From Candidatus Gastranaerophilales bacterium (GTDB lineage Bacteria; Cyanobacteriota; Vampirovibrionia; Gastranaerophilales; Gastranaerophilaceae), in contig CALUYS010000011.1 of NCBI GenBank assembly GCA_944325065.1, positions 1-57,099 on the forward strand: a stretch of DNA of 57,099 nucleotides, in the 5' to 3' direction. Below are positions 1 to 8,836 of this stretch, in pieces (position 1 is the stretch's first letter; the number at the start of each line of letters is the position of its first letter). The notes under the pieces are model-generated. The model ran no database searches, had not been told where the DNA came from, and saw nothing but the letters and a program-made list of their open reading frames with translations. Made by a program: the position numbers and the translations under genes.

Positions 1-200
1 TGTTATAAGCAAACAAAAATCAATCCACGTTGGTGAGTGAAGATAAAAAAATAAGGAATGGAAACCGTCATATAAAACCTAAAACAAACAAATTCGAAGG
101 AAAATGTAACAATTGGACTTCAATGTTATAAGCAAACAAAAATCAATCCACGTTGGTGAGTGAAGATAAAAAAATAAGGAATGGAAACCGTCATATAAAA
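1..200 (+). repeat. Tandem ~123-bp repeat upstream of adhE (left array)
   Basis: Positions 1-77 and 124-200 are identical over 77 bases, giving a period of 123. The full unit is 78-200; the first unit is cut by the window edge, so more copies may lie to the left. The array ends 16 bases before the adhE start, so it would lie in the adhE promoter or 5' leader. Each unit reads CTTCAATGT (118-126), then ACGTT (150-154), then GAAG (162-165), which can fold into an interrupted stem. The same family lies reversed at 56078-56530 upstream of rimO. No spacers of CRISPR type are present. Function is unknown. Confidence 0.9.
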
Positions 201-216
201 AAGGAGATAGATTAAA

Positions 217-2865
217 ATGACAAAAACAACAAAAAATGAAAATGTTGAGAAACTTGAAAAAGCTTTCAACAAGTCAAATGTAGTTGACACTCCTGAAGCA
301 TTGGAAGCGTTAATTAAACGTGTTAAAAAAGCTCAGGAAATTTTTGAGACATATTCTCAGGAACAAGTTGACAAAATTTTTAAAGCAGCTGCAATGGCAG
401 CAAACAAGATGAGAATACCATTAGCACAAATGGCTGTTGAAGAAACAGGTATGGGTGTTGTTGAAGATAAGGTTATCAAGAATCATTTTGCTTCTGAATA
501 TATATATAATAAGCACAAAAATGCAAAAACTTGTGGTGTAATAAAAGAAGATAAACCAAATGGAATTAAAATAGTTGCACAACCTTTGGGTGTTATAGCT
601 GGTGTTATCCCAACAACAAACCCTACATCAACAGCTATATTTAAATCATTAATTACGTTGAAAACAAGAAATGGTATTATTTTTTCACCACACCCAAGAG
701 CTAAAAAATGTACAATAGAAGCAGCACGTATTGTTTTGGAAGCAGCTGTCAAAGCAGGTGCACCTGAGGATATTATAGGTTGGATTGATACACCATCATT
801 AGAATTAACAAATATGTTAATGACACATGATGATATAGCAACAATTTTAGCTACTGGTGGTCCTGGAATGGTTAAAGCTGCTTATTCGTCAGGAAAACCA
901 GCATTAGGTGTAGGTCCTGGTAACACACCTGCTATAATTGATGAAACTGCTGATATCAAAATGGCTGTTTCTTCAATATTAATGTCAAAAACTTTTGATA
1001 ACGGTATGATATGTGCTTCTGAACAATCAGTTGTTATCGTTGATAGTGTATATGATGAGGTAATGAAAGAATTTCAATACCGTGGTGGTTATTTATTAAA
1101 TAAAAAAGAAAAAGAAAAAGTAGCAAAAACAATAATAATAGACGGAAAACTAAACGCCGCAATTGTTGGACAGCCTGCATATAAAATAGCTCAAATGGCT
1201 GGTGTTGAAGTACCTCAAACAGCTAAAGTTTTAATGGGTGAGGTTTCAAAAATCGATTTGGCTGAGGAGTTTTCTCATGAAAAATTGTCGCCTGTTTTAG
1301 CTATTTATCGTGCAAATGATTTTGATGAAGCTGTTCAAAAAGCTTATGAATTGGTAGTATTGGGTGGTGCAGGTCATACATCTGTTTTATATACTGATGA
1401 ACGTAAGCAAGATAGAATAAATAAGTTTGCAGCAAAACTTCATACAAGTCGTATCTTGATAAACTCTCCATCTTCACAAGGTGGTATAGGTGATTTATAT
1501 AACTTTAAGCTTGAACCATCGTTAACATTGGGTTGTGGCTCATGGGGTGGCAATGCGGTTTCTGAAAACGTTGGTGTTAAACATTTGTTAAACTATAAAA
1601 CTGTTGCTGAGAGGAGAGAAAATATGTTGTGGTTTAAGGTCCCCCCAAAAGTATATTTTAAAAGAGGTGCTACTGATTTAGCTTTAAAAGAGTTAAAAGG
1701 TAAAAAACGTGCATTTATAGTAACTGATAGATATTTATTTAATTCAGGTACTGTATATAATGTTACGAATGTTTTAGAAGAAATAGGTGTAGATTATCAA
1801 ATATTTTTTGATGTAAAACCAGATCCAACAATTTCAACCATAAACGATGCTTTGTCAATGGTTCGTACTTATGAACCTGATGTCATTATTGCATTGGGCG
1901 GTGGGTCTCCAATTGATGCAGCTAAAATTGTATGGTTAATGTATGAACATCCTGAAACTGTGTTTGAAGATATAGCTATGAGATTTTTGGATATCCGCAA
2001 ACGTATATGCGAATTGCCTGAATTAGGTCAAAAAGCTATGATGGTTGCTATTCCAACTACATCTGGTACAGGTTCTGAAGTTACCCCATTTGCTGTTATA
2101 ACTGATGATAAAACTCATGTTAAATATCCTGTTGCTGATTATGCTTTAACTCCAAATATGGCGATTATAGATCCCAACTTTGTTGACACAATGCCACAGG
2201 GATTATGTGCAGCTTCAGGTATTGATGCTTTAACTCACGCTATTGAAGCTTATGTTTCTGCATTAGCTACAAACTTTACAAATTCACCTGCTTTAGAAGC
2301 AACAAAATTAATCTTCCGCTATTTACCACGTTCATATAAAGGTGGAAAAGAAGATCCTGTTGCACGTGAAAAAATCCATTATGCAAGCTGCTTGGCTGGT
2401 ATGGCATTTGCTAACTCTTTCTTAGGTTTGTGCCACTCAATGGCTCACAAATTAGGTGCTGCATTTAATATCCCTCACGGTATTGCAAACGCTTTAATTA
2501 TAAATCAGGTAATACGTTATAACTCAACTGATTGCCCTCGTAAACAGTGTATTTTCCCTCAATATAAGTTCCCTAATGCTAAGGCTAAATATGGTCAAAT
2601 CGCTGATGAACTTAATTTGGGTGGTAAAGATGATAACGAAAAAGTTGAATTGTTAATCAATGCAATTACTCAATTGAAAAAGGATATTAATATTCCTCTA
2701 TCAATTAAAGAGTATGGAATTTCAGAAAAAGACTTCAACGATAAATTGGATGAACTTGTTGTATTGGCATTTGATGACCAATGTACAGGTGCAAACCCAG
2801 CTTATCCTTTAATGGATGAAATTCGTGAACTATTTAAAAAAGCTTACTCAGGTGATACAAATTAA
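217..2865 (+). CDS. adhE: Bifunctional acetaldehyde-CoA/alcohol dehydrogenase AdhE
   Basis: Cytosolic two-domain enzyme that reduces acetyl-CoA to acetaldehyde and then ethanol, regenerating two NAD+. At 882 aa it matches the usual length (860-900). Residues about 15-450 are the CoA-acylating aldehyde dehydrogenase, with the nucleophile Cys266 in MICASEQ. From about 475 on is the iron-type alcohol dehydrogenase, with the GGGSPIDAAK nucleotide loop, TTSGTGSEVTPFAV, and metal-binding histidines in CHSMAHKLGA and PHGIANAL. The start is supported by AAGGAG 11 bases upstream. It is monocistronic between a repeat array and a strong terminator, so expression may be set by the repeat-containing leader. 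With the ADP-forming acyl-CoA synthetase at 41.9 kb it implies mixed ethanol/acetate fermentation. Confidence 0.98.
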   Translation: MTKTTKNENVEKLEKAFNKSNVVDTPEALEALIKRVKKAQEIFETYSQEQVDKIFKAAAMAANKMRIPLAQMAVEETGMGVVEDKVIKNHFASEYIYNKHKNAKTCGVIKEDKPNGIKIVAQPLGVIAGVIPTTNPTSTAIFKSLITLKTRNGIIFSPHPRAKKCTIEAARIVLEAAVKAGAPEDIIGWIDTPSLELTNMLMTHDDIATILATGGPGMVKAAYSSGKPALGVGPGNTPAIIDETADIKMAVSSILMSKTFDNGMICASEQSVVIVDSVYDEVMKEFQYRGGYLLNKKEKEKVAKTIIIDGKLNAAIVGQPAYKIAQMAGVEVPQTAKVLMGEVSKIDLAEEFSHEKLSPVLAIYRANDFDEAVQKAYELVVLGGAGHTSVLYTDERKQDRINKFAAKLHTSRILINSPSSQGGIGDLYNFKLEPSLTLGCGSWGGNAVSENVGVKHLLNYKTVAERRENMLWFKVPPKVYFKRGATDLALKELKGKKRAFIVTDRYLFNSGTVYNVTNVLEEIGVDYQIFFDVKPDPTISTINDALSMVRTYEPDVIIALGGGSPIDAAKIVWLMYEHPETVFEDIAMRFLDIRKRICELPELGQKAMMVAIPTTSGTGSEVTPFAVITDDKTHVKYPVADYALTPNMAIIDPNFVDTMPQGLCAASGIDALTHAIEAYVSALATNFTNSPALEATKLIFRYLPRSYKGGKEDPVAREKIHYASCLAGMAFANSFLGLCHSMAHKLGAAFNIPHGIANALIINQVIRYNSTDCPRKQCIFPQYKFPNAKAKYGQIADELNLGGKDDNEKVELLINAITQLKKDINIPLSIKEYGISEKDFNDKLDELVVLAFDDQCTGANPAYPLMDEIRELFKKAYSGDTN

Positions 2866-2919
2866 TTGTGATTTGATATAACGGCTTGAGTATAACATTC
2901 TCAAAGCATAATAATTTTT

Positions 2920-2952
2920 GAGGGAATTATTAATTTAATTCCCTCTTTTTTT
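2920..2952 (+). terminator. Intrinsic terminator of adhE
   Basis: A 10-bp stem (GAGGGAATTA / TAATTCCCTC) with a 6-base loop is followed directly by seven T. It lies 55 bases after the adhE stop and before the end of the converging minus-strand small ORF. Confidence 0.9.
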
Positions 2953-2961
2953 AATAAACAT

Positions 2962-3168
2962 TTAAACATCTATATTGTTTTCAAAGTCAATATTATCGTC
3001 TATTTTATAAATATTTTGATAATTATGTTTTAAAAAATTAAAGTATCTTAAAGTTTCAAGATGTCCTAAAGATTCAAGTTGTGAATCAATGTGTGATTTT
3101 ACTTCATAAATAATTGATTTAAGTTTTTTGTCGACAAAGTTAAAGTATTCTTTTTCATTAAGTTCCAT
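2962..3168 (-). CDS. Hypothetical small protein, divergent to an XRE regulator
   Basis: A 68-aa acidic, helical, soluble protein (starts MELNEKEYF) with no recognised motif, signal peptide or membrane segment. Its start has a credible AAAGG 9 bases upstream. It is divergent from the XRE-type regulator at 3292, sharing a 123-bp, extremely AT-rich intergenic region, so the two may be co-regulated. A toxin or partner role for the regulator is possible but nothing in the sequence shows it. It could also be an orphan small protein. Confidence 0.55.
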   Translation of the reverse strand: MELNEKEYFNFVDKKLKSIIYEVKSHIDSQLESLGHLETLRYFNFLKHNYQNIYKIDDNIDFENNIDV

Positions 3169-3291
3169 TTTTTTGTTACCTTTCTTTTTGTTGAGTATAT
3201 TATAATAATATTATTATTTATACTATATATAATATTCTATATAATATATAACTTAGTTTATTTAAATTGTCAAGTCTTATATAATATAAAA

Positions 3292-3510
3292 ATGGATAAA
3301 GAACAATTATTAAAACGTTTTGGTAAAAATGTTAAAATTGAAAGAATAAGACAAGATTTAAAACAAGCTGATGTTGCCGAAAGATTAGGTATTGAGCAAA
3401 ATTATATTGCTTTAATTGAAATTGGAAGAATAAATATGTCACTTGGAAAAATATTAGAGTTGGCAAATGCAATTGGTGTCCACATTGAAGATTTGTTAAA
3501 GTTTAAGTAA
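3292..3510 (+). CDS. XRE-family helix-turn-helix regulator
   Basis: A 72-aa protein that is essentially one Cro/C1-type HTH domain: KIERIRQDLKQADVAERLG, then EQNYIALIEIGRINMSLGKI, and a closing helix. It should bind operator DNA as a dimer. No Shine-Dalgarno precedes the start; TATAAT ends 6 bases before the ATG, which suggests a leaderless transcript. The divergent 68-aa ORF is the likely co-regulated neighbour. Proteins of this size are found as stand-alone repressors, phage regulators and antitoxins, and sequence alone does not separate these. Confidence 0.85.
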   Translation: MDKEQLLKRFGKNVKIERIRQDLKQADVAERLGIEQNYIALIEIGRINMSLGKILELANAIGVHIEDLLKFK

Positions 3511-3564
3511 AAATTGCTTACAAATTAACATCCTGAAAACCTAATAATAAATTCTATAATAACT

Positions 3565-4788
3565 TTAAGTTAAATGTTTAAAATTTAAATATGCAATATT
3601 AAATTCAAGCAGTTCTTTTTCTTTATGCCTTAAATTCTTAATAATTTCCATAAGTTTTGCAATTATAATTGTTTTATTACGAAGTTTATGTATATTCAAA
3701 ATAGGAATATTGTAAATAGAGTCAATATAAAATTTGTAAAATTCATTTATTTCATTAGCTATAGTCGAATCAATAACATATTTTAAGTCACATAAAATAT
3801 AAAATAATTCAAGCATTTCATATTTTGCTCCATAATATTGTGCTTTTGTAATTTTATCTTGTGTATTTAGTAAAATATTTAAAATATTTGAATACATTTT
3901 AAGTAGCCTATTTTTCTTTAATGGCAAATCATATTTGAAATAATTTAAAGTAGCAATATAACCAAGTTCAATAAGTTTTGTACGCTGTTGTTTTGATATA
4001 TTTAAATCCATTATGATCAAATCTTTTGTATCAATAACAATATAATCAAACTTATCTTTATTTCCGTATAATTCAATTAAATGTTTAGTTGCCCATCCAG
4101 ATAAACAAGTCATAACGGTATTTGCAAAATTTATAGGATTTTTTATATTATTATTATGAGTATTAGTTCCTTCAAGACGAAATTCTAAAACTCTATAATT
4201 TTGAGGATTTAAATTTGTATCAATAAGCCATAAAGGCCAGCTTTTTATTAAATCACCATCAACAAGCATATTCCCATCAATTTCAATAGGTGTCATTAAT
4301 CCTGGCATAGTTGATGAAATACGAACAGCTTTTGCAATTTCAAAATCAGGTGTTGTATATTTTGAAAAAATTTTTGGTTCACAATTTGTTAAATCTGAAG
4401 CAAAAATAAAAACATCCATATCAATATCTTTAAAATTTACTGGAGAATTATTATTTTTTGAGTAATTTTCACCATAAACTTTTTTTTCAATATGTGTTTT
4501 AACAAATTCATAAAAAACTTCACCTTTGCTTATGCCAAGTTGTGGTTTTAAACTAATATTTATATCCTTAAAAATGTTAAAATTAACTGTTTCAAAGATA
4601 TTAGCAAGTTCAATAGTGTTATAACCAACAGCATAAAAAGCTGCAAAAATAGAACCAACCGAGGAACCTGCTATTAATTTTATATCTACATTTAATTTTT
4701 TTAAAGCCTCTAAAGCACCTATATATGTTAAGCCGCGAACTGCTCCACCGCCTAATATACATACATATGGCAGTTTTATTTCTTCCAT
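3565..4788 (-). CDS. Patatin-like phospholipase
   Basis: Predicted serine acyl-hydrolase of the patatin/RssA family (407 aa), acting on membrane lipids or acyl esters. The oxyanion-hole motif GGGAVRG is at residues 13-19, the nucleophile elbow GSSVG at 41-45 (Ser43), and the catalytic-dyad aspartate in VDGD at Asp177, so the active site looks intact. No signal peptide is visible, so it is probably cytosolic or membrane-peripheral. Residues after about 260 are a helical extension with no recognised domain. It is transcribed alone, divergently from the glycosyltransferase at 4939. The physiological substrate cannot be read from the sequence. Confidence 0.9.
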   Translation of the reverse strand: MEEIKLPYVCILGGGAVRGLTYIGALEALKKLNVDIKLIAGSSVGSIFAAFYAVGYNTIELANIFETVNFNIFKDINISLKPQLGISKGEVFYEFVKTHIEKKVYGENYSKNNNSPVNFKDIDMDVFIFASDLTNCEPKIFSKYTTPDFEIAKAVRISSTMPGLMTPIEIDGNMLVDGDLIKSWPLWLIDTNLNPQNYRVLEFRLEGTNTHNNNIKNPINFANTVMTCLSGWATKHLIELYGNKDKFDYIVIDTKDLIIMDLNISKQQRTKLIELGYIATLNYFKYDLPLKKNRLLKMYSNILNILLNTQDKITKAQYYGAKYEMLELFYILCDLKYVIDSTIANEINEFYKFYIDSIYNIPILNIHKLRNKTIIIAKLMEIIKNLRHKEKELLEFNIAYLNFKHLT

Positions 4789-4938
4789 AACTTTAAGTCT
4801 AGCATAAAATTTAATGTACTAAAATAACTAATTATATTAGCTCCATTATTCAATGTAAATATTTGTTACGGTTTTAGCAAATTTATTCTATTATTAATTT
4901 TTACATTATATATACAGTATTAAAGGTGTGAATTTATA

Positions 4939-7518
4939 ATGTATGAAATTGGAAAAGATATTATATTAAAAAGTACATTGAAAATGGCTCCGCAAAGATT
5001 GCATAAAGGATTTCAAAGTTTGAAACGATGTAATACAAAAAAACTTCAGACGGATACAATTGAGCTTTTAGATGTTAAAAAAATAGACAAAGTTTTATCT
5101 CCACATTGTGAGGTAAAATATGAAAAAGATCCCAATCAAATTGTGCATATATGTTTAGAAACAAAAAAAATGGGCAGTTCATATAGTATTGGTGGTGTTG
5201 CTGATGTTTCATATCAACTTTCAAAAGAGTTTATAAAAGAAGGAATTGATTCTCGGCTCATTGTTCCATATTATAGTGCTTGGCTTGATAAGAATGATAA
5301 TGAAGGTATTGTTATAAAAGACAAAGACGGTAATTTTAGGCGTGAAAAAAATGCTCAAACTTATAGCTTAAAAGATGGTGAAAGTTTTGTTATACTTGAT
5401 AAAAATAGAAAAAGTATAATTGAACTTGAACGTATGGATAAAATAAGTGGAGAAATTGAGCAATTAAATCCATATACTTATGAAAAATCTATGACAGCAT
5501 ATCAAGCTTTTAAAATTAAAAATCAAAGTAAAGAAATAAATAACGGAGCACCTGTTTATGTTATATATACCCCAAATGTTTCAAGAATGCAGGAAGCTTA
5601 TTATAACAATAAAAAAGATTTATCAAAAGGGCATTTTTTGGAATATGAATATGCTGCTTTTACAGTTGCAGCCACAAGGGTCTTAAAAAAAATAGCAAGT
5701 ATGACAAATGAAAACTTTAATCCTGCAAATTATCTTCTTCATGATAGATACACTTTTAATGCTATTGACGAAATGAAACGTAGCGGTGACGATTTTTTTG
5801 ATGGAATAAAAATACACGAGGTTTTACATAATATAGGTAAAGCATATCAAGGAGAGTTTATGTTGCCACTTGATGCTTTTTCAATTATTTCAACAGGTGA
5901 TGCAAGAGCTATTGATGAATTTTTAACAAGTAATAATGGTGATAATTTAAAAGCTGCACAAATTTTATTGCAGGAAATTAGAGAAAGAAAATTAGACAAT
6001 TATAAATTAAAAAAATATAATATTGATATTATTAGATATTTATCAAAGGTTCATATATTAAGACCTTTTATAGATTTATTTCAAAATTATATTGGTAAAT
6101 ATTTAATTCAAAACCAATATAATATGACAGAAATTGGTTTAAAAGAAGCTAGAGAAAATTCTCAAATGGTGAGCATTGGTAATGTATCAACTTATTATGG
6201 CTGGGAAATAAAGCAAGGTAAAACACGTGATATTGCTGATAATTTGTATAGTTCAATAGCTAAGACAAATATGATAGATATTACAAATGGTACAGATTTA
6301 AGCTCAATGGAAACCAATATACCTTTTTATGAAAATGGTACAAAATTTGGACCACAAGGTTCACTTATTATGAGCGAATCAAGTCCGCTTAAAAATTATT
6401 CCCCATATAATATTCTAATGTCAGATTCTTCAATATATGAGTGTAAACAACATAATAAGAATCTTTTTTATGCTTGTTTAAAAGGAAAAGAAAACAAAGA
6501 AAATTTTGATACTAGTGATAATTCTTTAAATAGATTATTTTTTACAAAAGAACAAATTGAAAATAAAGATTGTCCATCAAGTGTATACGGATATATTCGA
6601 GATGGCATTAAAGAACCAATAATTATTTCAGGTTGGGGGCGTGGAGATGAACAAAAAGGATTTACTGCAACACTTGAAGGATTTAAGCAATTTTTACTTA
6701 GTAAATCAACTTCTGAAGAAGAAAGAAAAAAGGTAATATTGACACTTGGTGGTACATTTAAAGATAAGTCAAATCCAGAATGGAGAAAGATAAAAGAGTT
6801 AATTGATGAAATTAATACAATGGAAAATGGTAAATATTCAGGTCAAGTTATATTTGCAGATGGTTGGTTTGCTAACAAGCTTGCAAGTTGTAGTGATTTT
6901 ACAATATTTACGAGTCGACAAGAACCATGTGGGATTACTCCGTTAGAGTCAATGGGATGTGCAACACCTGTTTTGGCTATTAGAACAGGTGGATTTTATA
7001 ATACTATTCAAGAAGGTGAAACCGGATTTTTTACTTGTAATCCCTACACATTATCAAAAGAACACTTAAATTTAAAATATAAAAAAACGAAAAAGTATGC
7101 AAATAAACTTATACGTGGCAAGATTGATCTTGTTCGTCAGTTTAGTTTAGGTGAAGAAATTGCAACATTATTTAAAAAAGCTGTATCTATAAAACCTGAG
7201 GATTTAAAAATAATGCAACGAAAATGTTTGGAAGCAAAAAATAATTGGGACGATAATGCAAGAGCAAATATTTCTCCATTAAATCCTCAAGAAAAAACAA
7301 AACCAGCTGTGATGCGATACCTTGAAGATGTCTTTGAGTTGAAGAAAAATCCTCAAACAGGCAAATGGGAAGAAACACAAAATAGAAAATATAAAAATTT
7401 AAAATTTAAAATAGAAACACAAAAAAGAAAAAACGCCTTAGAATTTAAGCCAATAAATTTTAAAGCATTCTTTCTACATAATAAATATTTTTTCAAACAT
7501 TCAAAAGATGTTAATTAA
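4939..7518 (+). CDS. GT5-like (glycogen/starch synthase-type) glycosyltransferase
   Basis: An 859-aa GT-B fold glycosyltransferase resembling glycogen synthase but much longer (typical 470-530 aa). The N-terminal lobe begins near residue 65 with IVHICLETKKMG and SIGGVADVSYQL, the counterpart of the KTGGL-type nucleotide-sugar loop, although the usual Lys is absent. HEVLHNIGKAYQGEF matches the acceptor-side HN-AYQG region. The C-terminal lobe has SRQEPCGITPLESMG and IRTGGFYNTI, the donor-binding signature. The inserts between the lobes and the basic tail (about 790-859) have no recognised domain. Its stop overlaps that of the convergent DegT aminotransferase. Substrate is uncertain: glycogen, another alpha-glucan, or a surface glycan. 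Confidence 0.8.
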   Translation: MYEIGKDIILKSTLKMAPQRLHKGFQSLKRCNTKKLQTDTIELLDVKKIDKVLSPHCEVKYEKDPNQIVHICLETKKMGSSYSIGGVADVSYQLSKEFIKEGIDSRLIVPYYSAWLDKNDNEGIVIKDKDGNFRREKNAQTYSLKDGESFVILDKNRKSIIELERMDKISGEIEQLNPYTYEKSMTAYQAFKIKNQSKEINNGAPVYVIYTPNVSRMQEAYYNNKKDLSKGHFLEYEYAAFTVAATRVLKKIASMTNENFNPANYLLHDRYTFNAIDEMKRSGDDFFDGIKIHEVLHNIGKAYQGEFMLPLDAFSIISTGDARAIDEFLTSNNGDNLKAAQILLQEIRERKLDNYKLKKYNIDIIRYLSKVHILRPFIDLFQNYIGKYLIQNQYNMTEIGLKEARENSQMVSIGNVSTYYGWEIKQGKTRDIADNLYSSIAKTNMIDITNGTDLSSMETNIPFYENGTKFGPQGSLIMSESSPLKNYSPYNILMSDSSIYECKQHNKNLFYACLKGKENKENFDTSDNSLNRLFFTKEQIENKDCPSSVYGYIRDGIKEPIIISGWGRGDEQKGFTATLEGFKQFLLSKSTSEEERKKVILTLGGTFKDKSNPEWRKIKELIDEINTMENGKYSGQVIFADGWFANKLASCSDFTIFTSRQEPCGITPLESMGCATPVLAIRTGGFYNTIQEGETGFFTCNPYTLSKEHLNLKYKKTKKYANKLIRGKIDLVRQFSLGEEIATLFKKAVSIKPEDLKIMQRKCLEAKNNWDDNARANISPLNPQEKTKPAVMRYLEDVFELKKNPQTGKWEETQNRKYKNLKFKIETQKRKNALEFKPINFKAFFLHNKYFFKHSKDVN

Positions 7519-8636
7519 ACTATAGCTTTAGTTTTTTCAATAGATTTAACTAATGTATCAACTACTTGTTTTTGTTCATCAAATGTAAGTTCAGGGAACA
7601 TAGGCAAAGATAGAACAACTTTCGTATTATGTTCAGTTACAGGTAATGAGCCTTCTTTATAACCCAGATAATCGTGAACTTTTTGGAAATGAAGAGGGAC
7701 AGGGTAATACAACATAGCACCAATTCCATTTTCTTGAAGTAGTTTATGAACTTCATCACGATTTTCAATTTTAATAGTATACTGATGATAAATACATTCT
7801 GTATCTTTACCTTCAAATGGAGTTTTTACAATATCTTTATATGGAGCAAAAAGTTCATTGTAACTATAAGCATTTTCACGTCTTTTTTTATTCCATTCAT
7901 TAATATATTTAAATTTAACATTTAATATAGCAGCTTGAACTTCATCTAAACGAGAATTTACGCCTATTTCATCGTGATAATAACGAACTGCACCACCATG
8001 GTTACGAAGTGCAATAATTCTATTTTTTAAATATTCGCTATTAGTTGAAATCATTCCACCATCACCCATAGCACCTAAATTTTTTGTAGGATAAAAGCTA
8101 AAACATCCAATATCACCAAAAGACCCTACTGTTTGACCTTTAAATTTTGCACCTATAGCTTGAGCACAATCTTCAATAACATATAAGTTGTATCTTTTTG
8201 CAATATCACAAATTACATCCATTTGACATGGTTGACCGTATAAATGAACAGGAATTATCGCTTTGGTTTTAGGAGTAATTTTTGCTTCAATAAGTTTCGG
8301 ATCAATATTAAAAGTATCATTATCAATATCAACAAAAACAGGAGTTGCACCAACAATTCCAATAGCTTCAGTTGTAGCAACAAATGTAAAAGCAACGGTT
8401 ATAACTTCATCACCTTGACCAATATCCAAAGCACGAAGTGCAAGATGAAGTGCGTCAGTTCCAGAATTTAAAGTTACACAATGTTTTACGCCAATATATT
8501 CTTGCATTTTTGCTTCAAGTTCTTTATTAAACTTACCTAAAATATAAGAACCACTTCTTAAAACTTCAAGAACGTTTTTTTCAACTTCATTTTGAATTTT
8601 TGTATACTGACGTTTTGTATCCAAAATAGGTATCAT
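7515..8636 (-). CDS. DegT/DnrJ/EryC1/StrS family sugar aminotransferase
   Basis: PLP-dependent aminotransferase (373 aa) of the family that aminates keto-sugars for O-antigen, surface polysaccharide or glycoprotein sugars. The PLP lysine is Lys185 in SFYPTKNLGAMGDGG; LNSGTDALHLAL (about 56-67) binds cofactor phosphate and VIEDCAQAIGAKF carries the Asp that pairs with the pyridine nitrogen. RLDEVQAAIL is the family's C-lobe signature. The start follows an AGGGAG about 8 bases upstream. It converges with the GT5-like gene, the two stop codons overlapping by 4 bp. The exact sugar substrate is not evident. Confidence 0.93.
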   Translation of the reverse strand: MIPILDTKRQYTKIQNEVEKNVLEVLRSGSYILGKFNKELEAKMQEYIGVKHCVTLNSGTDALHLALRALDIGQGDEVITVAFTFVATTEAIGIVGATPVFVDIDNDTFNIDPKLIEAKITPKTKAIIPVHLYGQPCQMDVICDIAKRYNLYVIEDCAQAIGAKFKGQTVGSFGDIGCFSFYPTKNLGAMGDGGMISTNSEYLKNRIIALRNHGGAVRYYHDEIGVNSRLDEVQAAILNVKFKYINEWNKKRRENAYSYNELFAPYKDIVKTPFEGKDTECIYHQYTIKIENRDEVHKLLQENGIGAMLYYPVPLHFQKVHDYLGYKEGSLPVTEHNTKVVLSLPMFPELTFDEQKQVVDTLVKSIEKTKAIV

Positions 8637-8836
8637 AATTTATACTCCCTTTATATATTATTATGCTCTCTTATATATTAATTGTAGCATAATTTTTCTT
8701 TATCTTTATAAATTCTTTATTAATTTACAAAATTCTACAAATGTAACGAAATGTAAAAAAAAATAAAAATACTGCAATTATAGCAAAAGATTTGTTTTTA
8801 TAATTGTAGTTGTTTTCAAAAGAGGAATTATAAATT

